DNA of 64,000 nucleotides from positions 87,520 through 151,519 of the forward strand of contig DATIYM010000020.1 in the NCBI GenBank assembly GCA_035517615.1, in the 5' to 3' direction. Position 1 is the first letter of the stretch, and each line of letters begins with the position of its first letter. Made by a program: the position numbers and the translations under genes. This DNA is from AG25 sp035517615. GTDB lineage: Bacteria > Gemmatimonadota > Gemmatimonadetes > Gemmatimonadales > GWC2-71-9. This document shows positions 56,067 to 64,000 of the stretch, one piece after another. The notes beneath the pieces were generated by a model. It saw only the letters and a program-made list of their open reading frames with translations. It had not been told where the DNA came from and made no database searches.

Positions 56067-57439
56067 GGTGGGGGCGCTGCGTCGTGGCGTTGGCGGGCCT
56101 CGTGGCCGTGTCCCGGCCGCTCGCCGCGCAGGACACGGCGGCCATCGACCGCGGCGTGCGTATCGGTATCACGTACCAGCCGGGTGTACGGCCGGGCCTC
56201 GTGCTGCTTCCGCCGCCCACGACCCTCGGCCCGGTGCGAGACTCGTTGCGCGCGATTCTGTGGCGCGATCTCGACTACAGCGACCGGTATGAGCTGATTT
56301 CGTTTGCGGGAAGCGACTCGATCCAGCTCGGCGCGCCCCACAGCCTCAGCACCCCCCACCCGCGGCCGTCGGTGACGCTCGCCGTACTGAACTATCCGCT
56401 GTATCGCGCTTTGGGCGCTGATTTCGCCGTCATCATCGCGGGCCGGCGCTCGAGCGATACCGTGGACGTCACGGTGCATGATGTCGTCGCCGGCGGCGTG
56501 CGCCGCGTGTTGTCCGCCCGGTTTCCAGCCGTCACTGCACCGGGGTTTCGCATGGCGGTACACCGTGTTGCCGATCGCATCGTCGAGGCGACGCTCGGCG
56601 TTCCCGGGATCGCCGCGACACGGATTCTCTATGTGGCGAGCGGCAAGCTGTACCGGATCGACCAAGACGGCGCCGACATGAAGACGCTGGTCTCGTCCGG
56701 CGATCGAAGCATCCTGTCTCCTGCGTGGGATCATGACGGAAGCCGTATTACCTACACCGAGTTCTGGTCGGGGCACGGACAGCTGTTCGTACAGAGCGCG
56801 GGCTCCGGCAAGCGCCGCGCGGTGACCGATGGAAAAACGCTCGACTTTACGCCGGAATTTTCCCCCGACGGCAAGACGATCGTCTTCAGCCGCGCGATCG
56901 AAGAAGGCACCGACATCTACGCCATCAACGTGCGTGACAACTGCTGTCTGCAACGCTTGACCGTGGGGCGGTTTTCTGACAACTTGTCTCCGACTTATAG
57001 TCCCGACGGACAACGAATTGCGTTCGTGTCAACGCGTGCCGGCGCGCCGCAAGTTTACGTGATGGCGCCGGACGGCACCGATCAGCAGCTCTTCGCGCCA
57101 TTCGACTACGGAGTGACCGGTGCGTCAAATGCTCCCGACTGGTCGCCTGATGGGCAATCGGTGGCATTTCATCGGGAGGTCGGCGGAACGCTGCAGGTGT
57201 TCGTGCTCGATGCCCGCAACCGCACGGCCCGCCAGCTTACCTCCCTCGGGCGCAATGAAGACCCGACCTGGGCGCCCGACAGCCGGCACTTGGCATTCAT
57301 TTCTGATCGCTCGGGCTATCGGCAGCTCTGGGTCATCGATATTGAAACCGGACGGATCCGGCCGCTGCTGCTGCAAAGCGGCGCTCGTCTTCCGGCCTGG
57401 TCCCCGCTGCTTCCCGAAGCGGAAGCATCCACCCCCTGA
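56063..57439 (+). CDS. tolB: Tol-Pal system beta-propeller protein TolB
   Basis: 458 aa, GTG start. A signal peptide (ALAGLVAVSRPLAAQ), an N-terminal D1 domain, then a WD40-like six-bladed propeller with repeated xPDGxxI/F motifs (FSPDGKTIVFSR, YSPDGQRIAFVS, WSPDGQSVAFH, WAPDSRHLAFIS). Periplasmic; interacts with Pal. Confidence 0.94.
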   Translation: MRWGRCVVALAGLVAVSRPLAAQDTAAIDRGVRIGITYQPGVRPGLVLLPPPTTLGPVRDSLRAILWRDLDYSDRYELISFAGSDSIQLGAPHSLSTPHPRPSVTLAVLNYPLYRALGADFAVIIAGRRSSDTVDVTVHDVVAGGVRRVLSARFPAVTAPGFRMAVHRVADRIVEATLGVPGIAATRILYVASGKLYRIDQDGADMKTLVSSGDRSILSPAWDHDGSRITYTEFWSGHGQLFVQSAGSGKRRAVTDGKTLDFTPEFSPDGKTIVFSRAIEEGTDIYAINVRDNCCLQRLTVGRFSDNLSPTYSPDGQRIAFVSTRAGAPQVYVMAPDGTDQQLFAPFDYGVTGASNAPDWSPDGQSVAFHREVGGTLQVFVLDARNRTARQLTSLGRNEDPTWAPDSRHLAFISDRSGYRQLWVIDIETGRIRPLLLQSGARLPAWSPLLPEAEASTP

Positions 57440-57457
57440 TTCTGGAGAGCGCCTGAC

Positions 57458-58066
57458 ATGAAACGTCCACTGCTGCTCGCGGTCGGTCTCGTTGTCGCAG
57501 GCGCGGCCTGCGGCGGAAAAAACAAACCCGCACCCGCTCCTGCCCCCCAGGCGAATGCGAATGCCGACTCGGCGGCGGCGGCCAAGGCCCGGCAGGATTC
57601 GATTGCGGCGGCAGAGGCCCGCGCCCGGGAAGACTCGGAACGGCTGGCGCGGCAGCGGAGCGCGGACTCGCTCGCGGCCCTCGGTCACACCACCGAGGCG
57701 GTGCGCGCCATGCTGGGAACCATGATCCACTTCGACTTCGACAAGTCGAACATCAGGTCCGGCGACGCGAGCATCCTGGATCAGAAAATCCAGATACTCC
57801 AGGCGAATCCAAACGCCCGCATCGAAATCGACGGGAACTGCGACGAGCGGGGCTCCACCGAATACAATCTCGCGCTGGGGAACCGGCGCGCGAACTCCGC
57901 CAAGCAGTACCTCGTGACGCACGGCATCGAAGCCGGTCGCATCGACACCAAGTCGTACGGCGAGGAGCGGCCCCTCGATCCGGCGCACAACGAGCAGGCG
58001 TGGGCCCAGAACCGGCGCGATGAGTTCCAGATCATCGGCGGCGGCGACGAGCTCAAGCAGCCCTGA
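57458..58066 (+). CDS. pal: Peptidoglycan-associated lipoprotein Pal
   Basis: 202 aa. Lipobox VAGAAC (Cys near 18), an Ala/Arg/Asp-rich helical linker, and an OmpA-type peptidoglycan-binding domain (IHFDFDKSNIR, IDGNCDERGSTEYNLALGNRRA). It anchors the outer membrane to peptidoglycan. Confidence 0.95.
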   Translation: MKRPLLLAVGLVVAGAACGGKNKPAPAPAPQANANADSAAAAKARQDSIAAAEARAREDSERLARQRSADSLAALGHTTEAVRAMLGTMIHFDFDKSNIRSGDASILDQKIQILQANPNARIEIDGNCDERGSTEYNLALGNRRANSAKQYLVTHGIEAGRIDTKSYGEERPLDPAHNEQAWAQNRRDEFQIIGGGDELKQP

Positions 58067-58074
58067 GCATCCCG

Positions 58075-58899
58075 TTGCGTGCGACGGCCATCCTCTGCTG
58101 CGGCGCGGCTCTGCTCGCCGGATGCGCGCTGAAAGGCGACGTCCGGCGGGTCGAGCTGCAGGTGGCCTCGCTCAAGGACTCGTTGCGCGCGGCGCAGGCG
58201 GCGCGCAAGACCGAATCCGATTCCGTGCTCGCGGCGATCGCCGGCTTGCGTCAGGCGCTCGCCGCCGAGCATGCATACATGGTCCAGACCCGGGGCGACG
58301 TTCGCACCGACATGCTGTCCGTACAGCAGCAGCTGGTCACGATTCAGGAGCTGATGGGCCAGAGCCAGCAGCGGCTCACGGAGCTGCGTACCCGGCTGGA
58401 AGCGCAGGCACGCCAGCCGATCCCTGGTGCCGATACCGCGGGTGCGGGCGCTGGAGGGGCCGGAGCAGCCGGAGTGGCGGCGGGCGCCGCCGGCGGCGGT
58501 GCGGGTGCGTCCACGTCCGCGGGTCCCAAACCCGACCAGGTGTACGACGCCTCGATGCAGCAGTATCGGCGTGGCGCGTTTGCGACCGCGCGCGCCGGGT
58601 TCCGCGAGTTTCTGCGGCTGTTTCCGAATGAGGACCGGGCGTCCGACGCCATGTTCTACATCGGCGAGACGTTTGCCAGCGACAGCCCGGATTCTGCAGC
58701 CGCGGTATATCAGCAGCTGATCAAAACCTATCCGACTTCCCCCCGCGCGCCGTCCGCCCTGTACAAACTGGGATTACAGGCGGAGTCGCGCGGTGAGCGC
58801 GCGACCGCGCGAACGTACTATCAGCGCATCGTTTCCGGGTACCCGCGCTCTGACGAAGCCAACCTGGCCCGCGACCGGCTCCAGCGACTCGGGAAGTAG
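58075..58899 (+). CDS. cpoB: Cell division coordinator CpoB/YbgF-like
   Basis: 274 aa, TTG start. Lipobox LLAGC (Cys18) instead of the usual Sec signal, an N-terminal coiled coil, a Gly/Ala-rich linker (about 120-145) and C-terminal TPRs (QYRRGAFATARAGFREFLRLFPNEDRASDAMFYIGE in parts, SAAAVYQQLIKTYPTSPRAPSALYKLG). Usual last member of the tol-pal operon. Confidence 0.9.
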   Translation: MRATAILCCGAALLAGCALKGDVRRVELQVASLKDSLRAAQAARKTESDSVLAAIAGLRQALAAEHAYMVQTRGDVRTDMLSVQQQLVTIQELMGQSQQRLTELRTRLEAQARQPIPGADTAGAGAGGAGAAGVAAGAAGGGAGASTSAGPKPDQVYDASMQQYRRGAFATARAGFREFLRLFPNEDRASDAMFYIGETFASDSPDSAAAVYQQLIKTYPTSPRAPSALYKLGLQAESRGERATARTYYQRIVSGYPRSDEANLARDRLQRLGK

Positions 58900-58929
58900 C
58901 CGCCTCCGCTTCTGGCCCACGAGGGCATC

Positions 58930-61900
58930 GTGCCTGAAGCAGTGAACCGCGGTGAGATGCCCTTCCTCGATCATGTCGAGGAGCTGCGCTGGCGCATTCT
59001 CTACAGCCTGCTCGCCGTGCTCGTCGGAACCGTCGTCGGATGGATCATCGTCGAGCGCGTGGACGTGGTCGGATTGCTGATGCGTCCCATTCAGCCGCTC
59101 ATTCCCGGCGGACGGCTCAAGTTCACGAGTCCCACCGAGCCGTTCTTCATCACACTCAAATTCGCGTTTGCGCTCGGCGTGCTGCTTGCCTCACCGGTGG
59201 TGATCTATGAGGCCTGGGCGTTTCTCTCCCCGGCGCTCTACGACCGGGAGCGGCGCGTGATCGTCCCCGCGCTCTCGGTGGGCGTACTCCTGTTTCTCGC
59301 CGGCGCCGCCGCGGGATATTCGTGGGTGCTGCCACGCGCGCTGCGTGTGCTTCTGAGCTTCCAGCAGAGCTCGCTCGAACCGATCATTACCGCGAACAAT
59401 TACTTCGGGTTCGCGGCCCAGATCATCATCGCGTTCGGCATCGTGACCGAGCTGCCGCTCGTCATCGTGATCCTCACGATGCTCGGCGTTGTCACTCCGG
59501 CGTTCCTGGTGCGCAATCGGCGGTACGCGATCGTGATCTCGGCGCTCGCGGCCGCGCTCCTCTCGCCCCCCGATGCCGTCTCGATGCTGCTCATGATGGT
59601 GCCGCTCTGGCTCCTGTACGAGGTCAGCATCGTCTGCGCGTGGATCGTCACGCGGCGGCGAAAGCGAGGCGCGGACTCGGGGCGCGGGGATACGAGTCCG
59701 CGCGCCGCGCTGATTCTTTTCGTCATGCTGCTCGCGGCGCACGGGGCCCGCGCGCAAGGCCTGCCCGCGCGTGCCGACACGGCCGGGCGGGCACGAGGCG
59801 GCGCGCCCGGGACTCCAGGCGCACCGGTTCAGGGGCAGTCGATCGATACCGCAACCGCGCGAAAGCTCGGCCTGCCCACGGGGCCGACGCGGTCCTTCCC
59901 GGCGAACGATCCCGTCATGGATTCGTTGCGGAAGCTCAATGGATTCCGTGTGACCCAGTACGTGGCGGACAGCCTGGTCGTCCAAGGAGACAGCCAGACC
60001 ATCCTGCTCCGCGGACAGGCGTTCGTGGAGCGGCAGGGCACCAAGCTCGAGGCGGATTCGGTACGCTACATCGAAACCGGGTGCCGCCTCGACGCGAACG
60101 GCGATCCGCGGCTGTTCGAGTCGGGCACCGTGATGATCGGCGAGGGGATGCGCTACAACACGTGCATCAAGCGCGGGACGGTCCATCAGGCGTTCACGGA
60201 CATCCGTCAGGGGGGCGTCACGTGGTACACGCGCGGCGATCTGGCCGTGGATTCGGGCGCGACGCGCGTGTACGGCGCGTCCTCGGAGGTCACGTCGGAC
60301 GATCAGCCGATGCCCGATTATCACTTCGCCACGGGCGAGCTCAAGTGGTTGAACAAGACCGTCATGGTGGCGCGGCCGGCCGTGCTCTACGTGCATGACG
60401 TCCCGATCATGTGGCTGCCGTTCATCTTCCAGGACATCCGGCCGGGGCGCCGCAGTGGACTGCTGATCCCGCGGTTCGGGCTCAACGATCTCGTCCGTCC
60501 CACCCGCGGATACCAGCGTCACTTCGCCAACCTCGGCTATTACGCGTCTCTCTCCCAGTACCTCGACCTGCTGGCGTCGACGGACTGGTACGCGGAGCGG
60601 AACGTCACCTGGCGGGCGCAGGCGCGGTATCGCTGGCTCAATCAGTTCATGTCGGGAGGGTTTACCTACACCCACGTCGACGAGCTGGACACGCCGCTCA
60701 CATCCACACAGATCGCCTGGCAGCACACGCAAGCCTTCAGCAGCCAGACGCACTTGAACCTGTCGTTGAACTATGCCACGAGCGGGAGCGTGCTGCAGCG
60801 CAACTCGGTCGATCCCTTTCTCGCCACCGCCAGCCTCGCGTCGCAGCTCAATTTCGACAAGCGATTCCAGTGGGGGACACTGACCGTCGGCGGCAGCCGG
60901 TCACAGGACCTGACCACGAACCTCATCCAGCAAACGTTCCCGCAGTTCAGTCTTACTCCGTCGCCGATCAACATTACGCCCTCGATCACCTGGTCCCCGG
61001 GCTTTTCGTTCACGAATCAGCAGACGTTCCACTCCGCCGCGAGCCCGCTTCCCATCCTGGGAGTGGGCGGCGCGATCGACAGCCTCGCGCTGGCGAGCGA
61101 TGCCCGCCAGACGAGCCTCGGGTTTGAAACGCCGCTCCGGATCGGGCGCTGGAACTGGACGAATTCGCTCACCGTGACGGATCAGACCTCCAACGCGCGT
61201 ACGGAAGTGGTGCTGGATTCCGGGCGCACCCACGTTCTGTACGGGTCGACGTTCAGCACCGCGCTCGATTGGCAAACCGGCATCAACCTGCCGCAGCTGT
61301 TCAGCGGCAGCTGGAAACTCCAGCCGGGGATTCAGATCGCGAACGCCACCAGTGCCGGGCCGTTCATGATCCGAAACCAATATTCGGGCGGAGTATTCGT
61401 GGCGCAGGGGAAGCGACCCGAATTCACAGCCGGCTTGACGCCCACGTTCTTCGGGTTCTTCCCCGGATTCGGGCCGCTGGCGCGGATCCGGCACTCCATC
61501 TCCCCCATCATCAGCTGGTCGTGGGCGCCGTTGTGGCACGTTCCGCCCGCCTACACCCATGCGCTCGACCCCGCGAATCTCCTGATCAACTCGAGTAACG
61601 ACGCGCAGCAGACGATTTCCTTCGGCCTGTCGCAGAACTTCGAAGCGAAAATGAAACCCAACCCGAAGGACACCAGCGCGGCCCCGAGAAAGTTTCGGCT
61701 TCTGAGCATCAACACCGACGCGCTTTCCTACAATTTCGAGCAGGCCAAGAAGCCCGGCCTCAATGGGTGGCAGACGCAGACGATCGGCAACACGTTCGCG
61801 TCCGACCTCGTGCCGAATTTCAGCCTGCGCATCGTGCACGACCTGTGGGCCGGGCCCGTGGGGTACGATTCATCGAAGTTCTCGCCGTTTCTCACGAACG

Positions 61901-62466
61901 TGAATGCGAGCTTTGCGGTCACGCCGGCCACGTTTCGCGGCCTCGCGCACCTGTTTGGTTTCGGCGGTCCGCCGGGTACGCCCGCCGTGCCACCGCCCGT
62001 GCCCCAAGCGGCCCCGGGCGCGACGGGTCTCACGCCCCAGCCGGTAGGAACGAGTACGCCGCCACTGTTCGGCGGCCCTACGAGCAACCTCGCACCACCC
62101 GGCGTGCCGGCGGGTGGCGGCGGATTCTCAATGACGGTCGCCTACTCCTATACTCGGGTGCGGCCCACCCCCGGTGCGCCGCCCGCACTGTACGCTCCCC
62201 AACCCGGCCAGCAGCAGCTGAATGTGAACATGGGATTCAGTCCGACCGCGAAATGGCAGGTGAATTGGACGACGGTGTTCGACCTCGTCACCAATCAATT
62301 CGGAGAGCAGTACATCCGTCTCGAGCGCGACCTGCATCGCTGGCACGCGAGCTTCGCGTTCGTGAAGAGTCCCAACGGGAACTTCGCGTTCACGTTCTAC
62401 GTAAATCTGCTCGATCAGCCGGAAATCAAGCTGAACTACGAGCAGCAGTCGGTGGCGACCCAATAA
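58930..62466 (+). CDS. TatC fused in frame to an LptD-like outer membrane protein
   Basis: 1178 aa, one uninterrupted frame, GTG start. Residues 1-245: a complete TatC with FLDHVEELRWRI at the start, six transmembrane helices, FITLKFAFALGVLLASPVVIYEAWAFL and SPPDAVS. Residues 246-275: a basic stretch RRRKRG, a hydrophobic core AALILFVMLLAA and a signal-peptidase-I-like site GARA|QG. Residues 276-1178: LptD-like protein with an OstA-type domain (DSQTILLRGQAFVERQGTKLEADS), GRRSGLLIPRFG and a beta-barrel-type C-terminus ending YEQQSVATQ. No ATG/GTG/TTG occurs between the TatC end and the signal-like core; ATG 59724 falls inside it. The chain probably works as a polyprotein cut by signal peptidase. 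Confidence 0.85.
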   Translation: MPEAVNRGEMPFLDHVEELRWRILYSLLAVLVGTVVGWIIVERVDVVGLLMRPIQPLIPGGRLKFTSPTEPFFITLKFAFALGVLLASPVVIYEAWAFLSPALYDRERRVIVPALSVGVLLFLAGAAAGYSWVLPRALRVLLSFQQSSLEPIITANNYFGFAAQIIIAFGIVTELPLVIVILTMLGVVTPAFLVRNRRYAIVISALAAALLSPPDAVSMLLMMVPLWLLYEVSIVCAWIVTRRRKRGADSGRGDTSPRAALILFVMLLAAHGARAQGLPARADTAGRARGGAPGTPGAPVQGQSIDTATARKLGLPTGPTRSFPANDPVMDSLRKLNGFRVTQYVADSLVVQGDSQTILLRGQAFVERQGTKLEADSVRYIETGCRLDANGDPRLFESGTVMIGEGMRYNTCIKRGTVHQAFTDIRQGGVTWYTRGDLAVDSGATRVYGASSEVTSDDQPMPDYHFATGELKWLNKTVMVARPAVLYVHDVPIMWLPFIFQDIRPGRRSGLLIPRFGLNDLVRPTRGYQRHFANLGYYASLSQYLDLLASTDWYAERNVTWRAQARYRWLNQFMSGGFTYTHVDELDTPLTSTQIAWQHTQAFSSQTHLNLSLNYATSGSVLQRNSVDPFLATASLASQLNFDKRFQWGTLTVGGSRSQDLTTNLIQQTFPQFSLTPSPINITPSITWSPGFSFTNQQTFHSAASPLPILGVGGAIDSLALASDARQTSLGFETPLRIGRWNWTNSLTVTDQTSNARTEVVLDSGRTHVLYGSTFSTALDWQTGINLPQLFSGSWKLQPGIQIANATSAGPFMIRNQYSGGVFVAQGKRPEFTAGLTPTFFGFFPGFGPLARIRHSISPIISWSWAPLWHVPPAYTHALDPANLLINSSNDAQQTISFGLSQNFEAKMKPNPKDTSAAPRKFRLLSINTDALSYNFEQAKKPGLNGWQTQTIGNTFASDLVPNFSLRIVHDLWAGPVGYDSSKFSPFLTNVNASFAVTPATFRGLAHLFGFGGPPGTPAVPPPVPQAAPGATGLTPQPVGTSTPPLFGGPTSNLAPPGVPAGGGGFSMTVAYSYTRVRPTPGAPPALYAPQPGQQQLNVNMGFSPTAKWQVNWTTVFDLVTNQFGEQYIRLERDLHRWHASFAFVKSPNGNFAFTFYVNLLDQPEIKLNYEQQSVATQ

Positions 62467-62537
62467 AATGTCCTCTGGCGTGGACACCCCATCGTCGGAC
62501 CAATAGTTAACATCCTGCTGTACCGCGAGTTGCGAAT

Positions 62538-62553
62538 CGGCACGACATCTGCT
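62538..62553 (+). promoter_or_regulatory. Sigma-54 (RpoN) type promoter
   Basis: CGGCACGACATCTGCT has -24 GG (62539-62540) and -12 GC (62551-62552) with exactly 10 bases between them, close to the TGGCAC-N5-TTGC consensus. The expected start near 62564 is 22 bases before the ATG of the following lipoprotein gene. Confidence 0.5.
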
Positions 62554-62585
62554 TAAGAGGCGGTGACCTCCTTCCGGGGATTCAC

Positions 62586-63437
62586 ATGCGCGTGTCGTTC
62601 GCTGTGTCGCTTGGTACTCTGGCGCTCCTGTTGATTGGCTGCAACTCCACCTCGAGCCCCATGGGCGCGCCGGGAGCGCCGCTCCCCGTGCCCACGGGAC
62701 TCGCGTCGATTTCGCTGAATCAGGCGATCGATCTGTACTGGTCCGATGACGCGTACAACGCCAACCCGAACCGGTTCCAGGCCTACTACATCTACAGCAC
62801 GAGCTACGATCTCGATCATGGGTTGTGCGGCACCAGCTGGACGACCGAGGGGAGCACCATCGCGCCCGAGTTCCTGGTTTCCGCGCTCAATAATGGCGAG
62901 CCGCGCTGCTATGCGGTCACCTCGCTGACGACCGACGGCGCGGAAAGCGCCAGATCGGCTGCACGCCAGGACACGCCACGTCCCGACGCCCGGAACGTGC
63001 TCGTCTACGCGTATCCGGAGGATTCCGCGCACTCGGGGTTCCGGTTCTGGCACGACTTCAACAACAACGGGAACGTCGACTCGGGCGAGCTGGGGCTCGT
63101 CGAAAGCGGCAATCTCTCGACCATCGACTTTGTGGTTGACCGGCATGGGGCGGATTCGAGCCTCTGGGTGATTCCCGTGTACGCGAACACGACGATGCAG
63201 CAGTACGGATCCGGTCCGGTGGCCGACCTCACGTCGGTGGATTTCGCTCCCGCCAACGGCTACACGGCCGATTCGGCGAAGGTGCAGCCGGGGTACGCCT
63301 ATGTCTTTCAAATGATTGACGGAACGATCCTGCACTACGGCGCGATCCGGCTCACCCACGTGGGGCGGAAGTATTTGATTTTCGATTGGAGCTTCCAGAC
63401 CGACCGCGGGAACCCGGAGCTGCAAGTCCGGCGATAA
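62586..63437 (+). CDS. Secreted lipoprotein with fibronectin-type-III-like domain
   Basis: 283 aa. A lipobox signal peptide (VSLGTLALLLIGC, Cys at about 19), then PVPTGLASISLNQAIDLYWSDD, a fibronectin III-like start, and SALNNGEPRCYAVTSLTTDGAES, its usual end, at about 35-125. The last 150 residues are a beta-rich domain (YAYPEDSAHSGFRFWHDFNNNGNVDSG) of unknown function. Stands alone behind a sigma-54-type site. Family unknown. Confidence 0.8.
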   Translation: MRVSFAVSLGTLALLLIGCNSTSSPMGAPGAPLPVPTGLASISLNQAIDLYWSDDAYNANPNRFQAYYIYSTSYDLDHGLCGTSWTTEGSTIAPEFLVSALNNGEPRCYAVTSLTTDGAESARSAARQDTPRPDARNVLVYAYPEDSAHSGFRFWHDFNNNGNVDSGELGLVESGNLSTIDFVVDRHGADSSLWVIPVYANTTMQQYGSGPVADLTSVDFAPANGYTADSAKVQPGYAYVFQMIDGTILHYGAIRLTHVGRKYLIFDWSFQTDRGNPELQVRR

Positions 63438-63519
63438 GCCGCGGAGCCCGTGCCGTGCCGGCGCCAGGCGGACCTCGGTTCGCTTGGCGCCTTGCCGTTG
63501 TGTGCTCTAGCTTCTCCGC

Positions 63520-64000
63520 ATGCCGCCCCTCATTACCCTCGACGGGCGATCGTTGTCGATATCGGATGTCGTCGCCGTCGCTCGGGCCAATGCCAGGGTC
63601 GCGATCGCCGCCGGCGCGATCGACGAGATGGAGCGGTCACGGCGAGTGATCGAAGCCGCCGTTCGGGACGGGCGGACGGTCTACGGAGTCACGACGGGAT
63701 TCGGGAAGCTGGCCCACGTACGTATCCCGAGCGATCGACTGGAGCAGCTGCAGGTGAATCTGATTCGCAGTCACGCGTCGGGCGTGGGCGAGCCGCTGGC
63801 CGTGGATGCCGTTCGGGCGATGATGCTGCTGCGGGCGAATGTGCTCGTGCGGGGCACGAGTGGTGTGCGGCGCGTGTTACCGGAGCTGCTCGTGCATATG
63901 CTGAACCATGGTATCCACCCGCGGGTGCCTTCCCAGGGAAGCGTGGGAGCGTCGGGAGACCTGGCGCCGCTCGCGCACCTGGCGCTCGCGATGATCGGGG
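63520..64000 (+). CDS. hutH: Histidine ammonia-lyase (3' truncated by window end)
   Basis: The first 160 residues. YGVTTGFGKLAHVRI near residue 55, NLIRSHASGVGEPL, and the MIO-forming Ala-Ser-Gly in GSVGASGDLAPLAHLAL. It deaminates histidine to urocanate. ATG start at 63520. The rest of the gene lies beyond the window. Confidence 0.94.
   Translation, partial: MPPLITLDGRSLSISDVVAVARANARVAIAAGAIDEMERSRRVIEAAVRDGRTVYGVTTGFGKLAHVRIPSDRLEQLQVNLIRSHASGVGEPLAVDAVRAMMLLRANVLVRGTSGVRRVLPELLVHMLNHGIHPRVPSQGSVGASGDLAPLAHLALAMIG

Overview
The window is 64 kb of dense, GC-rich bacterial chromosome. All protein genes but two lie on the + strand, usually with 1-4 base stop/start overlaps (TAGTG, GTGA, ATGA). 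It encodes Tol-Pal, a BamD-like lipoprotein, an LptD-like protein and many lipoproteins, so the cell is a diderm. Gene content and protein style suggest Gemmatimonadota or a close relative; this is an inference, not a proof. I see no insertion sequence, prophage, CRISPR array or rRNA.

Layout. 1-3.4 kb: 2-oxoacid dehydrogenase E1alpha (cut at the edge), E1beta, E2 and two small unknown genes. 3.3-9.4 kb: PHP phosphoesterase, a peroxiredoxin with in-frame TGA at the peroxidatic position, two SDR enzymes, thioredoxin reductase, MBL hydrolase, a zinc ribbon, a flippase-like membrane protein and, on the minus strand, an AhpD-like protein with in-frame TGA at the second residue of its CxxC. 9.5-10.2 kb: sigma-54-type promoter, cyclic-di-GMP-I riboswitch and type IV pilin. 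10.2-16 kb: aspartase, then an Rrf2 regulator with a CysO-type sulfur-transfer operon (rhodanese, CysM-like synthase, JAMM protease, and CysO fused to a MoeZ-like E1 and rhodanese). 16-21.3 kb: tRNA-Leu(CAG), smpB, amidase, a lipoprotein, pyrD, pyrF. 21.3-24.6 kb: rpmJ-rpsM-rpsK-rpsD-rpoA-rplQ and, convergently, rpmB. 24.6-37.1 kb: nucleotide-sugar genes (gmd, a reductase, a wbpD-E-B-A set, ugd, uxs) with carB and murB embedded. 37.2-44.5 kb: TPR proteins, BamD-like lipoprotein, nadD, secA, radC. 44.5-52 kb: rel, uvrB, tsaE, tsaB, rimI, ssb and a LysM protein. 52-62.5 kb: hemX-like, hemA, tolQ, tolR, tonB/tolA-like, tolB, pal, cpoB, then one long reading frame joining TatC to an LptD-like protein. 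62.5-64 kb: a lipoprotein behind a sigma-54-type site and the start of hutH.

The most notable systems are: (1) two probable selenoproteins of thiol-peroxidase chemistry 4 kb apart, each with UGA exactly at a catalytic Cys and a hairpin just downstream, flanking thioredoxin reductase; (2) a CysO-dependent cysteine operon in which the ubiquitin-like carrier is fused in front of its activating enzyme, so its GG tail is internal and would need cleavage, with a JAMM protease encoded next door; (3) a TatC-LptD reading frame with a signal-peptide-like segment at the junction, which looks like a natural polyprotein; (4) layered sigma-54 and c-di-GMP riboswitch control of a pilin.
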